64,000 nt of DNA. Source: Diphasiastrum complanatum. Lineage: Eukaryota; Streptophyta; Lycopodiopsida; Lycopodiales; Lycopodiaceae. The notes below the pieces were generated by a model. It was not told where the DNA came from. It worked only from the letters and a program-made list of their open reading frames with translations, and ran no database searches. Where the stretch lies: the NCBI GenBank assembly GCA_029204225.1, contig CM055092.1:26704320-26768319 (forward strand), written 5' to 3'. Positions 20,675 through 32,200 of the stretch are shown here, one piece after another; position 1 is the first letter of the stretch, and every line of letters begins with the position of its first letter. A program made the translations under genes and the position numbers.

Positions 20675-21931
20675 GCATGTACAATGGATATCTTATCTTC
20701 AAAAAATTGGCAAATCAGCGAATATGGATGTAGTGAATCGGGCAAATGTGTGATGACGAGGAAAATGGATGGATCGGGCATTGGAGACGATGGCGATGGC
20801 GATGGTTGACGATGAAACCCTAGTGGAGGGTAGGAATCCCTATGGAGGGACAAGCAAGGGTGATGAATCCCTTCAAGCAAGGGTGGGCCCTTACAGCAAG
20901 GGTGTTAGTTGTGAAGGGACTTGGGGCATGTTCCCATTGAAGATGAATTGGGGGTAAAACTAGAAATAACAGGCTGTTTGAAGTGTGTCGAGCGAGAGCG
21001 AGTGTTTCAAATGATTTGTGAACTTAGCACGCAAGGACCACAAATGAAGATTGTCATGATTTGTGAATCATGTTCAGAAGAGAACCTGGATGCCCTGGGT
21101 CATGAGAAACAGGCGCCCGTCCATGGGTCAGCCCACATGGAACACAAGATCCAAGATGGGCCACTAGGCTGGAGGGCCTTGAATCCCCCTTCATCCTAGA
21201 GACGTACAAGAGGATAGCAACAAGCAGAGGGAGGCAAAGGGACCCCAATTTTGAATGGGGCTAAGAAATCATGAGTTCCTCAATTTTTCAACACAAAATA
21301 GTAGTAGAAATAGCAAGTTGTAGTTCATGCTCTAGAAGGTCCTCAAATCAGTGGGGACCTACATTTTTGAATGTTGCGAAACATGAAACTATGATGGGAC
21401 CGGACAAGTGAATCCAAAAGCTTGAAAGTGTTTGCACACAAATTCCTTGACCTTCAATGGAAACTCGTAGTGAATGTCAATTGGGAGAAAAATGTTGAGG
21501 GCAATTAGAAATAGATGTTTCCACATCACCGGCCTCCAACGTGTAGGGGCTGAAAGGCCCTCTGAAACATATGTTTAATAGAACCCTAGTTTCTCTTAAA
21601 TGGTTGGTGAGAATTTCATGTGGATTGCCCTCCCCGAAATTTGTTGCATAAAGCAATGGAAGAAGTTAGAAAATTGCGGTCATGGGGACTTGCTCTGAGG
21701 GCATCTTTACATGATTTTCCTTCACCCCCTTGAGATGATGTTAAGGGGTAATGGGCTTTTATCTCAAAGGCACTACACTAAGGAAACTAATTGTTTAGCA
21801 CATCATCACAAATAATCACCACTTTGATCTACTATGGTAGGTCATTGATTCCTCTCTTTTAATCGGAAGCCTCGTCAATTGGCTTCACCTTCCATTGCGT
21901 AAGCAAATTTACTCACCTGGGAACTGTGGAA
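20675..21931. other. Upstream region of the RSPH14-like gene
   Basis: No domain was recognised. It should contain the 5' UTR and promoter of the gene starting at 20674. Plus-strand open frames such as 20921-21199 show no known motif. No TATA box could be placed with confidence. Confidence 0.4.
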
Positions 21932-22285
21932 GGAACCGTACCACGGTTCATTGAACCGTGGTACGGTTCTTGCAATTAATTAATTAAATTTATTTTTGCT
22001 AATTTCCCCCCAAAATAGTGTGGCCCTCATTTTAGTTTTTGGGTTGTTTATGATAATTCAAACTATAAAATAAAACCCACAGACACAGATTTCATAGAAA
22101 CAGACACTTTTTTTGGCCTTTTTTTTGCATATTTTTAGGTAGTTTTGGGGGTAGGAACAAAAAATAATAATCAATTAATTAATTAATTAATTAGTACGGT
22201 TCACCACGGTTCCCCCTTAAATTTTTTAAGAACCGTACGGTTCACTGTGCGGTTCTCAGAACCGTGGTGAACCGTACACGGTTCA
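21932..22285. mobile_element. Element with repeated GGTTC palindromic ends
   Basis: The left end holds a perfect 37-nt palindrome (21933-21969, 18-base arms built from GAACCGT and ACGGTTC words). The right end (22196-22278) holds the same words, including perfect 19-base inverted arms (22196-22214 against 22260-22278). Between them is an AT-rich body with a T-run followed by GGCC at about 22107-22130. No ORF. It looks like a small non-autonomous foldback or MITE-like element. The family is unknown. Confidence 0.55.
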
Positions 22286-23242
22286 TTAATTCTATGATAT
22301 ATATATGCAAACTATTCCGTGTCTTACAAAATGCATAAATTATTGGGCAATGTATTTGAGTGTGCGACATTCACAATGCATACAAAGTAAGGACTTGTGA
22401 TCGTGTGACATGTAGAAACAATGTATGGATGGACTTATGAAAGTTGTGGATGTTATTACATGTACGATTGCAAATGCCAGATTCTAGTTTTCCACATGCA
22501 AATCTATATTGAGCTGAGCATAAACATTTGGCACATGCAAAGAGCAATGCCTATACGAACAATTGTGAATGATAAAAAAAAACTCCTTGCCAGGGAACCT
22601 ATCAATCTTCCCAACCTATTCTAGGGTCAATGCATTTGTAACCAGCACTCAACCTCTACTCTTGGCCTCCACCAAAGTCCCAACCAATCTTTCCTACACT
22701 TCTAGTATGAAATTACAATGATATGATCAGGTCACTTTCTCGCGCTAGTAAGTTGTCTAAGAGTTGCACACAAAGTTGCACATAGAAATGTTGTTTTCCT
22801 TCACCCATGGACAAGATTGTAGGTAGCCCAATCTCTAGCCTATGCCATTCTCAAGTGAGAGGATCATATGCAAAGAGGCCCTTAGAATTTTATACTTGGT
22901 AATGGTAAGGAGGGCTACAAGTAAGGAGATCCTTACAAAACTTGGCTTACATAAGTTTATTGAGCTGTCGTAATACACCAACAAAGAATTGCTAGATATG
23001 TGTAGTATTTATGTCGTTCCCCAAGGATATAGCACTTAAAAGTTGTTTAATTGGTACAATCCTGACTTATTTTGAAATGAAATGGAGTCGAGAGTTAATC
23101 TGGTTGTCAACAGACATTTTATAAGTAATCAGTATTACTTTTTGTGGTGGTTGTGTGGATAATGAATTCCAAACAACAATCTTCCTCTATCAAACTGAAT
23201 AAAAAGCGTTCTATAAGTGAAATGTTATTAGAGTAGCTCGAA
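22286..23242. other. Intergenic AT-rich sequence
   Basis: No gene, domain or repeat with a clear partner was found. Short open frames look random. Confidence 0.4.
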
Positions 23243-23945
23243 TGAATTACACAAAGAGCTGTTATAAATAGGCAAGCACGGAAGCATTTCATCTCTCTCA
23301 TTCATTCTTATGGAAAATATCTCTTTAGGGTTCTACATCCATTTTTGCATCTTGGCGTTGATATAGTGAAATCTTGTGTGTGGAATGCTATTTTTTCTTA
23401 TGTTATGGATCCACACGTGTAAACACTATTGTTGCAGCTGTTGTATGGACTGAAATAGTAAATTATCATACATAAGTGATTTTGTCAAGCTCTTGTTGTG
23501 TTTACATCTTCTCTGTGTGGTAGATGCAATATTTCTATATTGTTAATGATGCTAGGTGTGCTTTCCATGTTAGCCAAAGATCAAAGCGCATAATTAGATC
23601 TTTGTGTCTGATTTTTTCACAGGCAGGACCTTCATAAACGTTGGTCCCTAGGGAGGTGTCTTCCATTGGTTCTCTCTTTGCGTTGCGCATGACTACTACC
23701 ATTTCATAGTCCTTACTGTGGTACACAATGCACAGGTTTGGACTCTTTTATGGCATCTTGCAGGATACTTTTTGCGCTTGGCAAGAGATCATTAACTTGG
23801 TTTTGATATCTCATTTATCGCTCTTGACCTTCCACTCAAACGTTTTGGCCTTATAGAGAGGCTTGTGTTCAATGGACAAGTTGGTGATTGGCTTTTCTTC
23901 ATTAACCTGCACTGTGTTTCAAAGCTCTATTGAGATTTTTTATTA
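23243..23945 (+). repeat. Copia LTR, copy B
   Basis: A reverse-complement match to 1266-1973, from the TATA-like TATAAATAGG region (about 23268) to GAGATTTTTT. It is truncated at its upstream end relative to copy A. It contains a 9-bp in-frame deletion in the antisense ORF shared with copy A, and about a dozen base differences across that ORF. Confidence 0.8.
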
Positions 23946-24671
23946 AGCATTCTTTGAAACCATTTTGTACTAATGGAGGAGGGGAAAAAATCATGTCAAT
24001 AAGTACATTGGTTCAAAGTGGCGTGTTGTTGGATTTTTTGGGTGTTCAAAGTGGCAAGCTGCTGGTTTTTTCTTGAAAATGGTGGACAACGAATTCAGCC
24101 ATGGTTTATTGATCATTTTCAACCTATGTTACATCGTGAGCATCCTATTATGCATCGGCAACGGCTTGCGGAAGGTCCACATTTGGAACACTTTGGACAG
24201 CAAAGTGTTGGTGATTTTGTGGCTGTTGGACAGCCTGCTACAACCTCTTGTTGGCTGTTCGAGTCTTTGTGGGATAGCAAAGCATCTTTTTACCTTGGAG
24301 GAAACACACATGCCTCACCAAAATCAGTACCTTGTGCTGATTTTCCTGTCTTGATGCTTACTTCTTATGATGACAGTGTTGCCTTACCTAGTGTTGGTGA
24401 GCAGATCATTGATAGTAAGATTCGGGAGGATGTGATGGTAAAAGAGTATCATACTCTTCTTTATGTTTCTTGTGGTAAGAAGACTTATGAAATCATGTGG
24501 GAACCATTGATGGATTGCAAATCCATATTTCGGCTTGTGGCTAGTCTTTTGGTTACCTACTTTGGATGGAACATGCTTGTCTTCACTCTTTGACTTGATG
24601 CTACTGCACTTCGGACATGATTGGGGCTGAGATTTTGACTACTTCAAGTTGGAGTTTTTTTTTTCGTTCCA
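23946..24671 (+). other. 191-codon ORF of unknown nature (24018-24593)
   Basis: An open plus-strand frame lies between copia LTR copy B and copia pol. Its translation (for example LTSYDDSVALPSVGEQ) was not recognised as Gag, protease or a host domain. The placement suggests it is retroelement-derived. No zinc knuckle or protease motif is visible. Confidence 0.3.
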
Positions 24672-25190
24672 ATGACCCCCATCACCATCGACAGGCCTCG
24701 ACCTACGACTGTCCTGACAAACATTGAAGATACCCATGTCGCACAACAAGGAGAATTATCATCTCAACAACCGACTATTGTTCAAAGATCTGTTCGACAT
24801 CGACAAGAACCTGATCATTTTATCTCTCAGACATTCATCAACAATGATGAGCCTACCTCAGTAGCGGAAGCATTGTCGAGTTCAAATGCAGACAACTGGC
24901 ATTCTGCCATGCATGATGGGTACAATTCATTGATGAAGAACAAGACCTAGCATCTTGTCGAAGCTCCTCCTGATGCAAAGATCATCGACACTAACTGGAT
25001 CTTCAAGTTGAAGCTCAATCCAGATCGTTCGACAGCCAAATGGAAAGCTCAACTAGTCGTCAAAGGATATGAACAAACCTATGGGATTGACTACATTGAG
25101 ATGTATAGTCCAACTTCAATCAATTCGATCTTTATTTGCTATCATAGCTGCCCAAGATCTGGAAGTTCACCATGTCAAAAATAGGTGAGT
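24672..25190 (+). pseudogene. Copia pol fragment (integrase tail to RT start)
   Basis: The first piece, open to about 24948, is the linker before RT (RSVRHRQEPDHF, WHSAMHDGYNSL). After a TAG the reading continues into the first RT block (AKIIDTNWIFKLKLNPD, WKAQLVVKGYEQ, YGIDYIEMYSP) and stops. The same family occurs in inverted orientation at 27290-28105. The rest of RT and RNase H are deleted before the LTR at 25424. Confidence 0.8.
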
Positions 25191-25423
25191 AATGGAATAG
25201 CGGAAACTTCCTACTTCCAATGCATGACTACGCCTATCAAAAATTGAACAAAGCAGTAGTGATGGGAATTATGTCCAATCTTTAGCAACTAACTTTTGCT
25301 ATATACTAAGTGATTACGTAGGCAAATGAAGTTTTGGGTAGCAAGCAATATTTTGCATTTTGTTGCAATTTTCCATTCAACTTCATGTCATGTTATGTTT
25401 TGTACATTATCATTTAAGAAGGG
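25191..25423 (+). other. Remnant before the copia 3' LTR
   Basis: Short unassigned sequence ending in a purine-rich AAGAAGGG directly before the LTR, which fits a polypurine tract. Confidence 0.45.
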
Positions 25424-25930
25424 TGTTAGAAATAATAAGTGATAATGTTAGTTTCCCATACTAGGTTACTTTGACCCAAAAGGTCAAGACTTGTGTAACC
25501 ATGGATTAGGTTTATTATTTAGACCATGTTAAGTTAATTTTAGCTAAGTTGGACCCAATTTTGGTCTAGTAGTAAGCCCTTGAAGGCCTATTTATATGTA
25601 CTCATTATTCATTTGTAATTCATTCCCTTTCAAGCATTGCTACTACTTTATCTCTCCTTGAGGGTGCCTAACCCTCTCCCTCTTCTTCTTCTTCTTCTTC
25701 TTCTTGTATATGGAAATTGAATGTTAGAAGGATCTTGGCACTTTGATTTCCTACAACCGTAAAGTGTGTTTGCGAGGCGCTGGGCTTCGTTTTCGCTCGT
25801 TGGTCGATGCTTGTCAATTTTATTGGTGGTGACGCTCCCGGTAGATTTAGATTGGATCTCCCTTGTTGATGCTCTCTGTAGTCTAGAGGCCGTGATTCTA
25901 CTTGAGATAGTCCTTGTACGATTTACAACA
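25424..25930 (+). repeat. Copia 3' LTR (about 507 bp)
   Basis: Starts TGTTAGAAAT after a purine tract and ends TTTACAACA, so the ends are short inverted repeats (TGTT...AACA). It contains a TATA-like TATTTATATG near 25590 and a (TTC)n run at 25683-25704. It is the 3' LTR of the pol fragment upstream. No 5' LTR was found. Confidence 0.65.
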
Positions 25931-27289
25931 TCTAAAATTCCGTTAGAAGATTCACATAGGAATCTTTATGGGAATATTCTAACATATACATAGTACAAGT
26001 GGGCCCCACCATGAGTGATTTATGCTTGGATGTATGACACATGCAGCTTGAGTTGCTAACATGTGGCACTAAAAATGTCGACAATGTCGGCCTAGCATTC
26101 GTCCTAGCATTTGCCCTCCTTGTGAGGTTGTCACCTTTCATCAGCACAATGACAAAGTGCCTTCACAATCAAGAACACAAGGAATGATCATGCCATACCC
26201 ATAAGCACCAATAGTTGAGCTTAGTGAAAGTCAACAATGATCCATACTACACAAAGGTAAATAAATAGGAAGATATTTCCAAGCATTTCATATATGAGAG
26301 AAATGGTATATTGATTTCAATATTTGCCAATCAGCTTTGTGATTCAGAGCTATCATCAAGTGTTATGGATGTGGAAAGAATTACATAATTGCTCAGTGTC
26401 ATCATAAACCTCAAGGCAATTTTGTGTCATTGTGTCGAGATTGATGATATGGACACCCCTATCTAAGATGTCCATTTGAAAGGATAAATAAGAAACTAAA
26501 GGAAGAGTGACCACGCCACTAAACTTGATGAGTGTGGTGAAATTATCAAGGACAAAAGATTTGTCGTAAGTGGACAAACCTCTGCAAATGTTTCTCAATT
26601 GAAAGTGGTTCATTCTCTTCTTTGAACCCTCTCCAACACCCAAAATAGGAGTTGTCTTCAAAATCCTTGTCATACTCTCACCCAGTCTCTTAATACTGAC
26701 GAAACTATATTGTTCAATTTGCAAGTGTTTCTAAGAAGAGTAGGTGTTCTAGTAAGGTTATTGTGAAGAAAATGTCCAAGGAGCCTTACATGTCCATCAC
26801 TCATTCAATGGTATATAGGTCAATTGCCTCAGACCCCGCCCCCCCCCCCTTGTTCCATGGTTTCCAACCATCTTTTTATTGTTACCATCCGCGTCATTGC
26901 TTCGTCTACTTTTTGTGATCATCTTCATTTGAGTCAATAAAATCATCCATATATCCCCATAAGCATTAATCCAATTGTTGCCTACTACAATCAACCATTT
27001 GTTCTTGCATCCATCATTAACTTGAACGTACATCCATCCATACTAATTCACTCAAACTCTCTACTTTCTATTTTGCATTAATTCTTAGTTTTTGCCTATT
27101 TCTTTCTTATTTATCTCTTTCAAAAAAATCCTTATTATAATCAAGTGGGTCACCTTCGTTTTGCAATCCTTAACGGAAATTTACCATCTATTGGCCTATA
27201 GTATCGTATTCTTTTGTCAAACTATGGTGTCTGAGACTAAAGGTCTCAGTATAGTCAATCTTGTAGGCTTTTTCATAGTTTTTGACAAC
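25931..27289. other. Intergenic sequence
   Basis: No gene recognised. A C-rich run lies at about 26840-26850. Open frames such as 26356-26724 (minus) carry no known motif. Confidence 0.4.
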
Positions 27290-28105
27290 TAGTCGAGCTT
27301 TTCATCTGGCTATCGAACGTCTGGATTGAGCTTCAACTTGAAGATCCATTTCGTGTCAATAATCTTGGCATTCGAAGGAGGTTCGACAAAACATTGGGTC
27401 TTGTACTTCATCAAAGAATTATGGTCATCATCCATGGTTGTATGCCAGTTGTCTACATCCGAACTCGATAGTGCTTCTGCTATTGAGGCAGACTCATCGT
27501 GACTAATAAATGCTTGAGGAATATATCGATCAGGTTCACATTGAATTTGAGCAGACCTTCGAATGCTTGTCGGTGGTTGAGTAGATGACTCTCCTTATTG
27601 CGCAACAGGTGTATCTTCAATTGTTATTGAACAGTCATAGGTCAAAGCCTGTCGATGGTGATTAAAGTCGTTGGAACGAACTCCTGCATTTGCTACTGCT
27701 TAAAGTCATAGAATTTGTCTTCGAGGAAGATGACATCTCGACTGACTGAGATTAGACTTGATTTTACATCATAGATTTGATAGGCTTCGAGGTTGAGTAC
27801 CCGATAAAAATTATTCCTATAGCTGATAGGATCGAGCTTCTTTCTCAAGTCAAAAGGAATCTGCACATAGCAAAGACAACCAAACACTCGAAGCTGATCT
27901 CAAGTTATAGCCATAGTAGGCTTCAAAAGGAGTCTTTGATTCAACTGTTTTTGTGCTTGAGTGATTCTCTAGATAGCAAGTTGTTGAAACTGTTGTAGCC
28001 CAAAATTTCATAGGTAGTTGAGCGTTTAATGGCATTGATCGCGCTGCATCGAGTAATGTTCAATTCTTCTTCTCGGCTTCTCCATTATGTTGTGGCATGT
28101 AGTTG
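27290..28105 (-). pseudogene. Copia integrase and RT-start fragment
   Basis: In element order on the minus strand: the integrase end (YMPQHNGEAEKKN, then PLNAQLPMKFWATTV, ESKTPFEAYYG), the RVLNLEAYQIYDVKSSL linker, and the start of RT (AKIIDTKWIFKLKLNPD). Frameshifts and stops occur throughout. It is the same family as 24672-25190 but inverted. Confidence 0.8.
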
Positions 28106-29271
28106 GTGGTGAACTAAAACTCACAAAAATCATAGAAATTTACTCAATTTTTCTCTCAATCAAAAAATCATAAATTTGAGATTATAGATACAACCATAAA
28201 TGTTAAAACATTAATATTTATATTTGAAAATAGTGATGATTCATTAAGCAAAGTTGCATGTGCCCATTCGCATTCATGATTTTAAATCACAATTTCACTC
28301 AAATGCCAAATGTTCATGGTCTTCATTCATAAATTCAATCACAATGGTAAAGCAAGGGAGGGCAAGATGCATTTTGTTGTATTGTGGTATGTCATCAATC
28401 CATTTGCTAAATTGTGTCATTATGTTTATTGGTCATAAAGGCATGTAACACAACGTCCACATACATTTCTCAAGTTGCTTTGCTATAGGACCATGACCTT
28501 GTGCTTGAATGTAATTATTTATGTCAAGGGCTTCCTAGCGGCAATGAGGTTGGACCACTACCGCAATTATACCCTAGCTATGGGTCCTTATTATAGTTGG
28601 AGATAAGTAGCTTGAATTATTCCAAAAGTTGGTGGTCCACCGAATCCTCAATGTAGGGTATTGAAATTTATTTGGGTAGATCATGAGATCAAACTTGAGT
28701 GGGAAACTCTTATGTCAAGCTACAAGAGATAGGATTTGAACTTTCGCATTTGAGATAAAGCTCGCCATGTGTCTTGCTCTTTCATAATATGGTGTATATG
28801 ATTATGATCTTGTATCTATAAGAATATCTGACTTGCCAACAATGTCTAGAATGTTCGAGTGCAAACTCCAACATGATACGAGACCATCGTGTGTGATTCC
28901 AACATAATTTTGTCTAATTTCCAACACAATATCAAAGCCATTTGTATTTTCACAAGTTTCTGCTCTCTTCTGAAATGTCAAATTTATCAAGGTATCAAAG
29001 TGATTTGTGTTCTTGAAAGCACATGCTCTTTTTTGAAATGCCAAATTTATCTACTTGTAAGCACCTGTTTGCTTGAACAAGGCAAACATATCCTAGGGAA
29101 GCTGCACACAACTTCCAATATCCATTGACCAATGTAATTTAACAAAAGGTTCTTGAGCATTACATCTCTTTCGCAGATAAAATGATAGTCAGCAAGGGGA
29201 GGCATGCAATTTGGCTGAAGCAATAGAAGAATGCACATTCTATTTATTATCGAAAAATTCAGGTCCCAAGA
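28106..29271. other. Intergenic sequence downstream of the GNAT gene
   Basis: Lies 3' of the GNAT stop codon (29272) and should include its 3' UTR. No further gene was recognised. Two short related stretches (at 28920-29000 and 28990-29060, with TTTCACAAGTTTCTGCTCTC-like text) suggest a small degenerate duplication. Confidence 0.35.
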
Positions 29272-32200
29272 CTAGCCAATAGAACCCACTTCATTCCAAT
29301 GCTCTGCATTAGGCTTAAGAGGTGTGCCTTTGTAAACCATGAACCGATACTTCCGATCAGATCTGTCATGCCAAGTAAGAGTATGTCTCATATGCATACA
29401 ATTTCACTGATGACAACCTTTGACATTATAACAAAGACGGTTAATCCAGACAAAGTCCATGTCCAGTACCTGAAACCAATCATCCAAAAAAATCGTCGTG
29501 CACTAGGGGGAGGAAAGACAGCAAAACCTGTTGGACCTCCCTTATTCTTCATGTCCTAAAACGTCAGAAAACGCACCATTTTCATGACTTGAAAGAGAAA
29601 CTATTGCACAAGACTTGTACCAAATGCATAACTGCATAACCCCACTATCCCACTAGACTGACAATGACAACACTATTGTCTTCATAATGTACGAGTACCT
29701 GTACAAGCCACTTCACGATTCGGCGACCAATTCCTTGCCGCTGAAAATCAGGATCCACCGCAACATCACAAATTGTTGCCTAAAAGGGTTGAAGTTGCCA
29801 TTTTGACAAACACTTTAGTACAGCGCTTTAACACAATGTAGAGTCAGAACCCACTTAGTTTAACAATGTCCATACAATGCAAGATGCTCCATAAGTAGCA
29901 CTTACTACAAACGCTCCATCTGAAACTGCACGTCCCACACCTGCCCACATTAACTTTAATTGAAACATCACTGCCGTGGAACTGATTCAAAATTCGATGA
30001 TTTGATAGTCATACAAATGAGAAAAGTGTGATCCTTGCAAGTGGAAAGTGCAAAACAAGTCCAGCCACATTGATGTTTCCATAAAAGCAACGGCTTGTCC
30101 ACTTAGAGTCTTCATCACATCAACACCCATGTACACTTAAACAAGGCAAAATTAAGCTGTATAAACAACCATATGAGGTTTCTTATAATGTACCCCATGA
30201 TTCTGTAGTGTATGGGACGACATTCCACATGCATACTGATACAAAATGCAGGATCTACCAAATGGGACATGGGAACATTCTCCACAATGCACATTTTGTA
30301 TGGAGCACTTTTTCTTACATTCAAAAAAAATTTCATCCCGCGTATAGAACATAACATACCCCCTAAAAAAGTACAGAATGGGCATATCATTGATGTACCC
30401 ACCTCGTAACCAGCATTCATTTTGTAGTTACAAAGAAGAAAAAATAAAATATGCTAAAACTTCTATTCAAAAAAGAGAACGAACCAGGAGCTTCCACCCT
30501 GGAAAAAAGAGATGAAAGAGTATAATCTTGGAGTTCGATTGCAATAAACATTTGCTACATTTTCCCCCAAAATCAGATAAAATGACAGTATGATTGAAAG
30601 AGACAACTTAAAGAGGAGAAGTTGACAACCAGTAAGTTATGACCAAAGTACCATATGGTGAACTACATTAGAACTGGAAGTACCACAAACACACCAAAAA
30701 GAAATGTGACTCAGCTTAAAATAATGAATAACTGAATCACAAGCCAATACAGTACTGAAAGAACTCAAGAAACTGACTAGCTGATCTAAGCTCCTCTCCA
30801 TAGGATATCGTTCCGTACCTTTTGGTACAGAACATATCATTCTGTATGTACGGAACATGATGCAAAAAATTGTCAGTTTTGTTTGTTTTCTTTTTTAGAT
30901 TATTTTTGCAAATCCTACTATGTGCAAAAAATCCATCGTAGTTTGCAAAAAAGTTTCTGATTCCTGAGAAATAGTGCTCGAGGGCTAGATTAGAGGAGAT
31001 CTAGAATTGGTTGGGTTGGTTTTGTCTATTGCACCTGCCCTTGGTGTTCTTGGAGCTCTACCAGGATTGGGAGTCTTGGGAGAGTATCAGAGCATATGGA
31101 GGTTATCGAGCATCTGGTTCGATGGAAAGGAGATTCATGGGAACCAGAAGGTAATCTAAAGAGGAGTTTCCCTGACTTTAAGTTTTGAGGACAGAACTGA
31201 AATAAGGGGGGAAGTATGTCATGGCCCTAATGGGGGTTTGGACCATTGGGGGGGTGCCTTGGACGTAGGGACCGGGCCTAATCTGGATAACAGTCATGTA
31301 GGACCATGGGTTCACACCTGCATGCGGTATTAGCATGCGTGATACATGCATTGTGCTTTTGCATTGGGTCTTGGCTATTATGGGTTAGAGGTCCCTACAT
31401 GCAGTGGACATGCGTGGGAGTTTGGCATGAGCTGATAGTATGTTTACATGTGGATTCAGTGCATGGGCAAACAGGGTGGGTTCTACACTATATATACCCT
31501 CACCGTGTCCATGAGGATCATCGAGAGTCTTGCAGCTGTTATGCTGTCAGACTATGGAGTGCATTCCCTATGGTTTGCCTGTCTCCTGGAATGCTCGAAT
31601 GCTCGGAGGCTAGACTGGTATTGGGTCTAGATTTGGTTGGGACAGTTTAGTCTACAACATTCTCCCTCTGTGTTTTGGAGCTCTATCTTGATTGGGATTC
31701 CCGGAGGACATTTTAGGTTACATGGTGCAAAGTACTTCACCCAAATTGACTTGAGATTAGGGTATCATCAAATTCGAATTAAGAGTGAGGACGTTGAAAA
31801 AACGGGATTTAGGACAAGGCATGGCCATTATGAGTTTCTAGTCTTGCCGTTTGGATTGACGAATGGCCTTGCAACCTTCCAATAGATGATGAACAATCTT
31901 CTACGTCCATATCTAGGAAAGTTCGTAATAGATTACTTAGATGACATTCTCATCTATAGTAGAACTTTAGAGAAGCATGAACATATCAAAACAGTCTTGA
32001 GATTACTAAGACAGAAGAAGATCTCCGCCAAGAAATCCAAGTGTGAATTTTTCAGACAAGACTAGTTTATCTCAGTCACATTATTTCGGACCGTGGGTTG
32101 GAAATTGACCCTAATAAAATTCGTAAGGTTCGTGAGTGGCCTATTCTCCTTACCATCAAAGAAGTCGAATCTTTTCTTGGCTTCATTGAGTTCTCTCATC

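Noticed and set aside
20443-20880. 145-codon minus-strand ORF overlapping RSPH14-like exon 1
   Set aside because: It is another frame of exon 1 and its upstream sequence; the ATG at 20674 in the overlapping frame gives the protein that splices to exon 2.
30319-30362. Short exon candidate with acceptor TTTTTTAG and GTAAGA donor before the GNAT exons
   Set aside because: Its phase fits exon 5 by chance, but the exons at 40.1-43.0 kb give a full transit peptide and a continuous GNAT fold with matching phase, so this piece is not needed.
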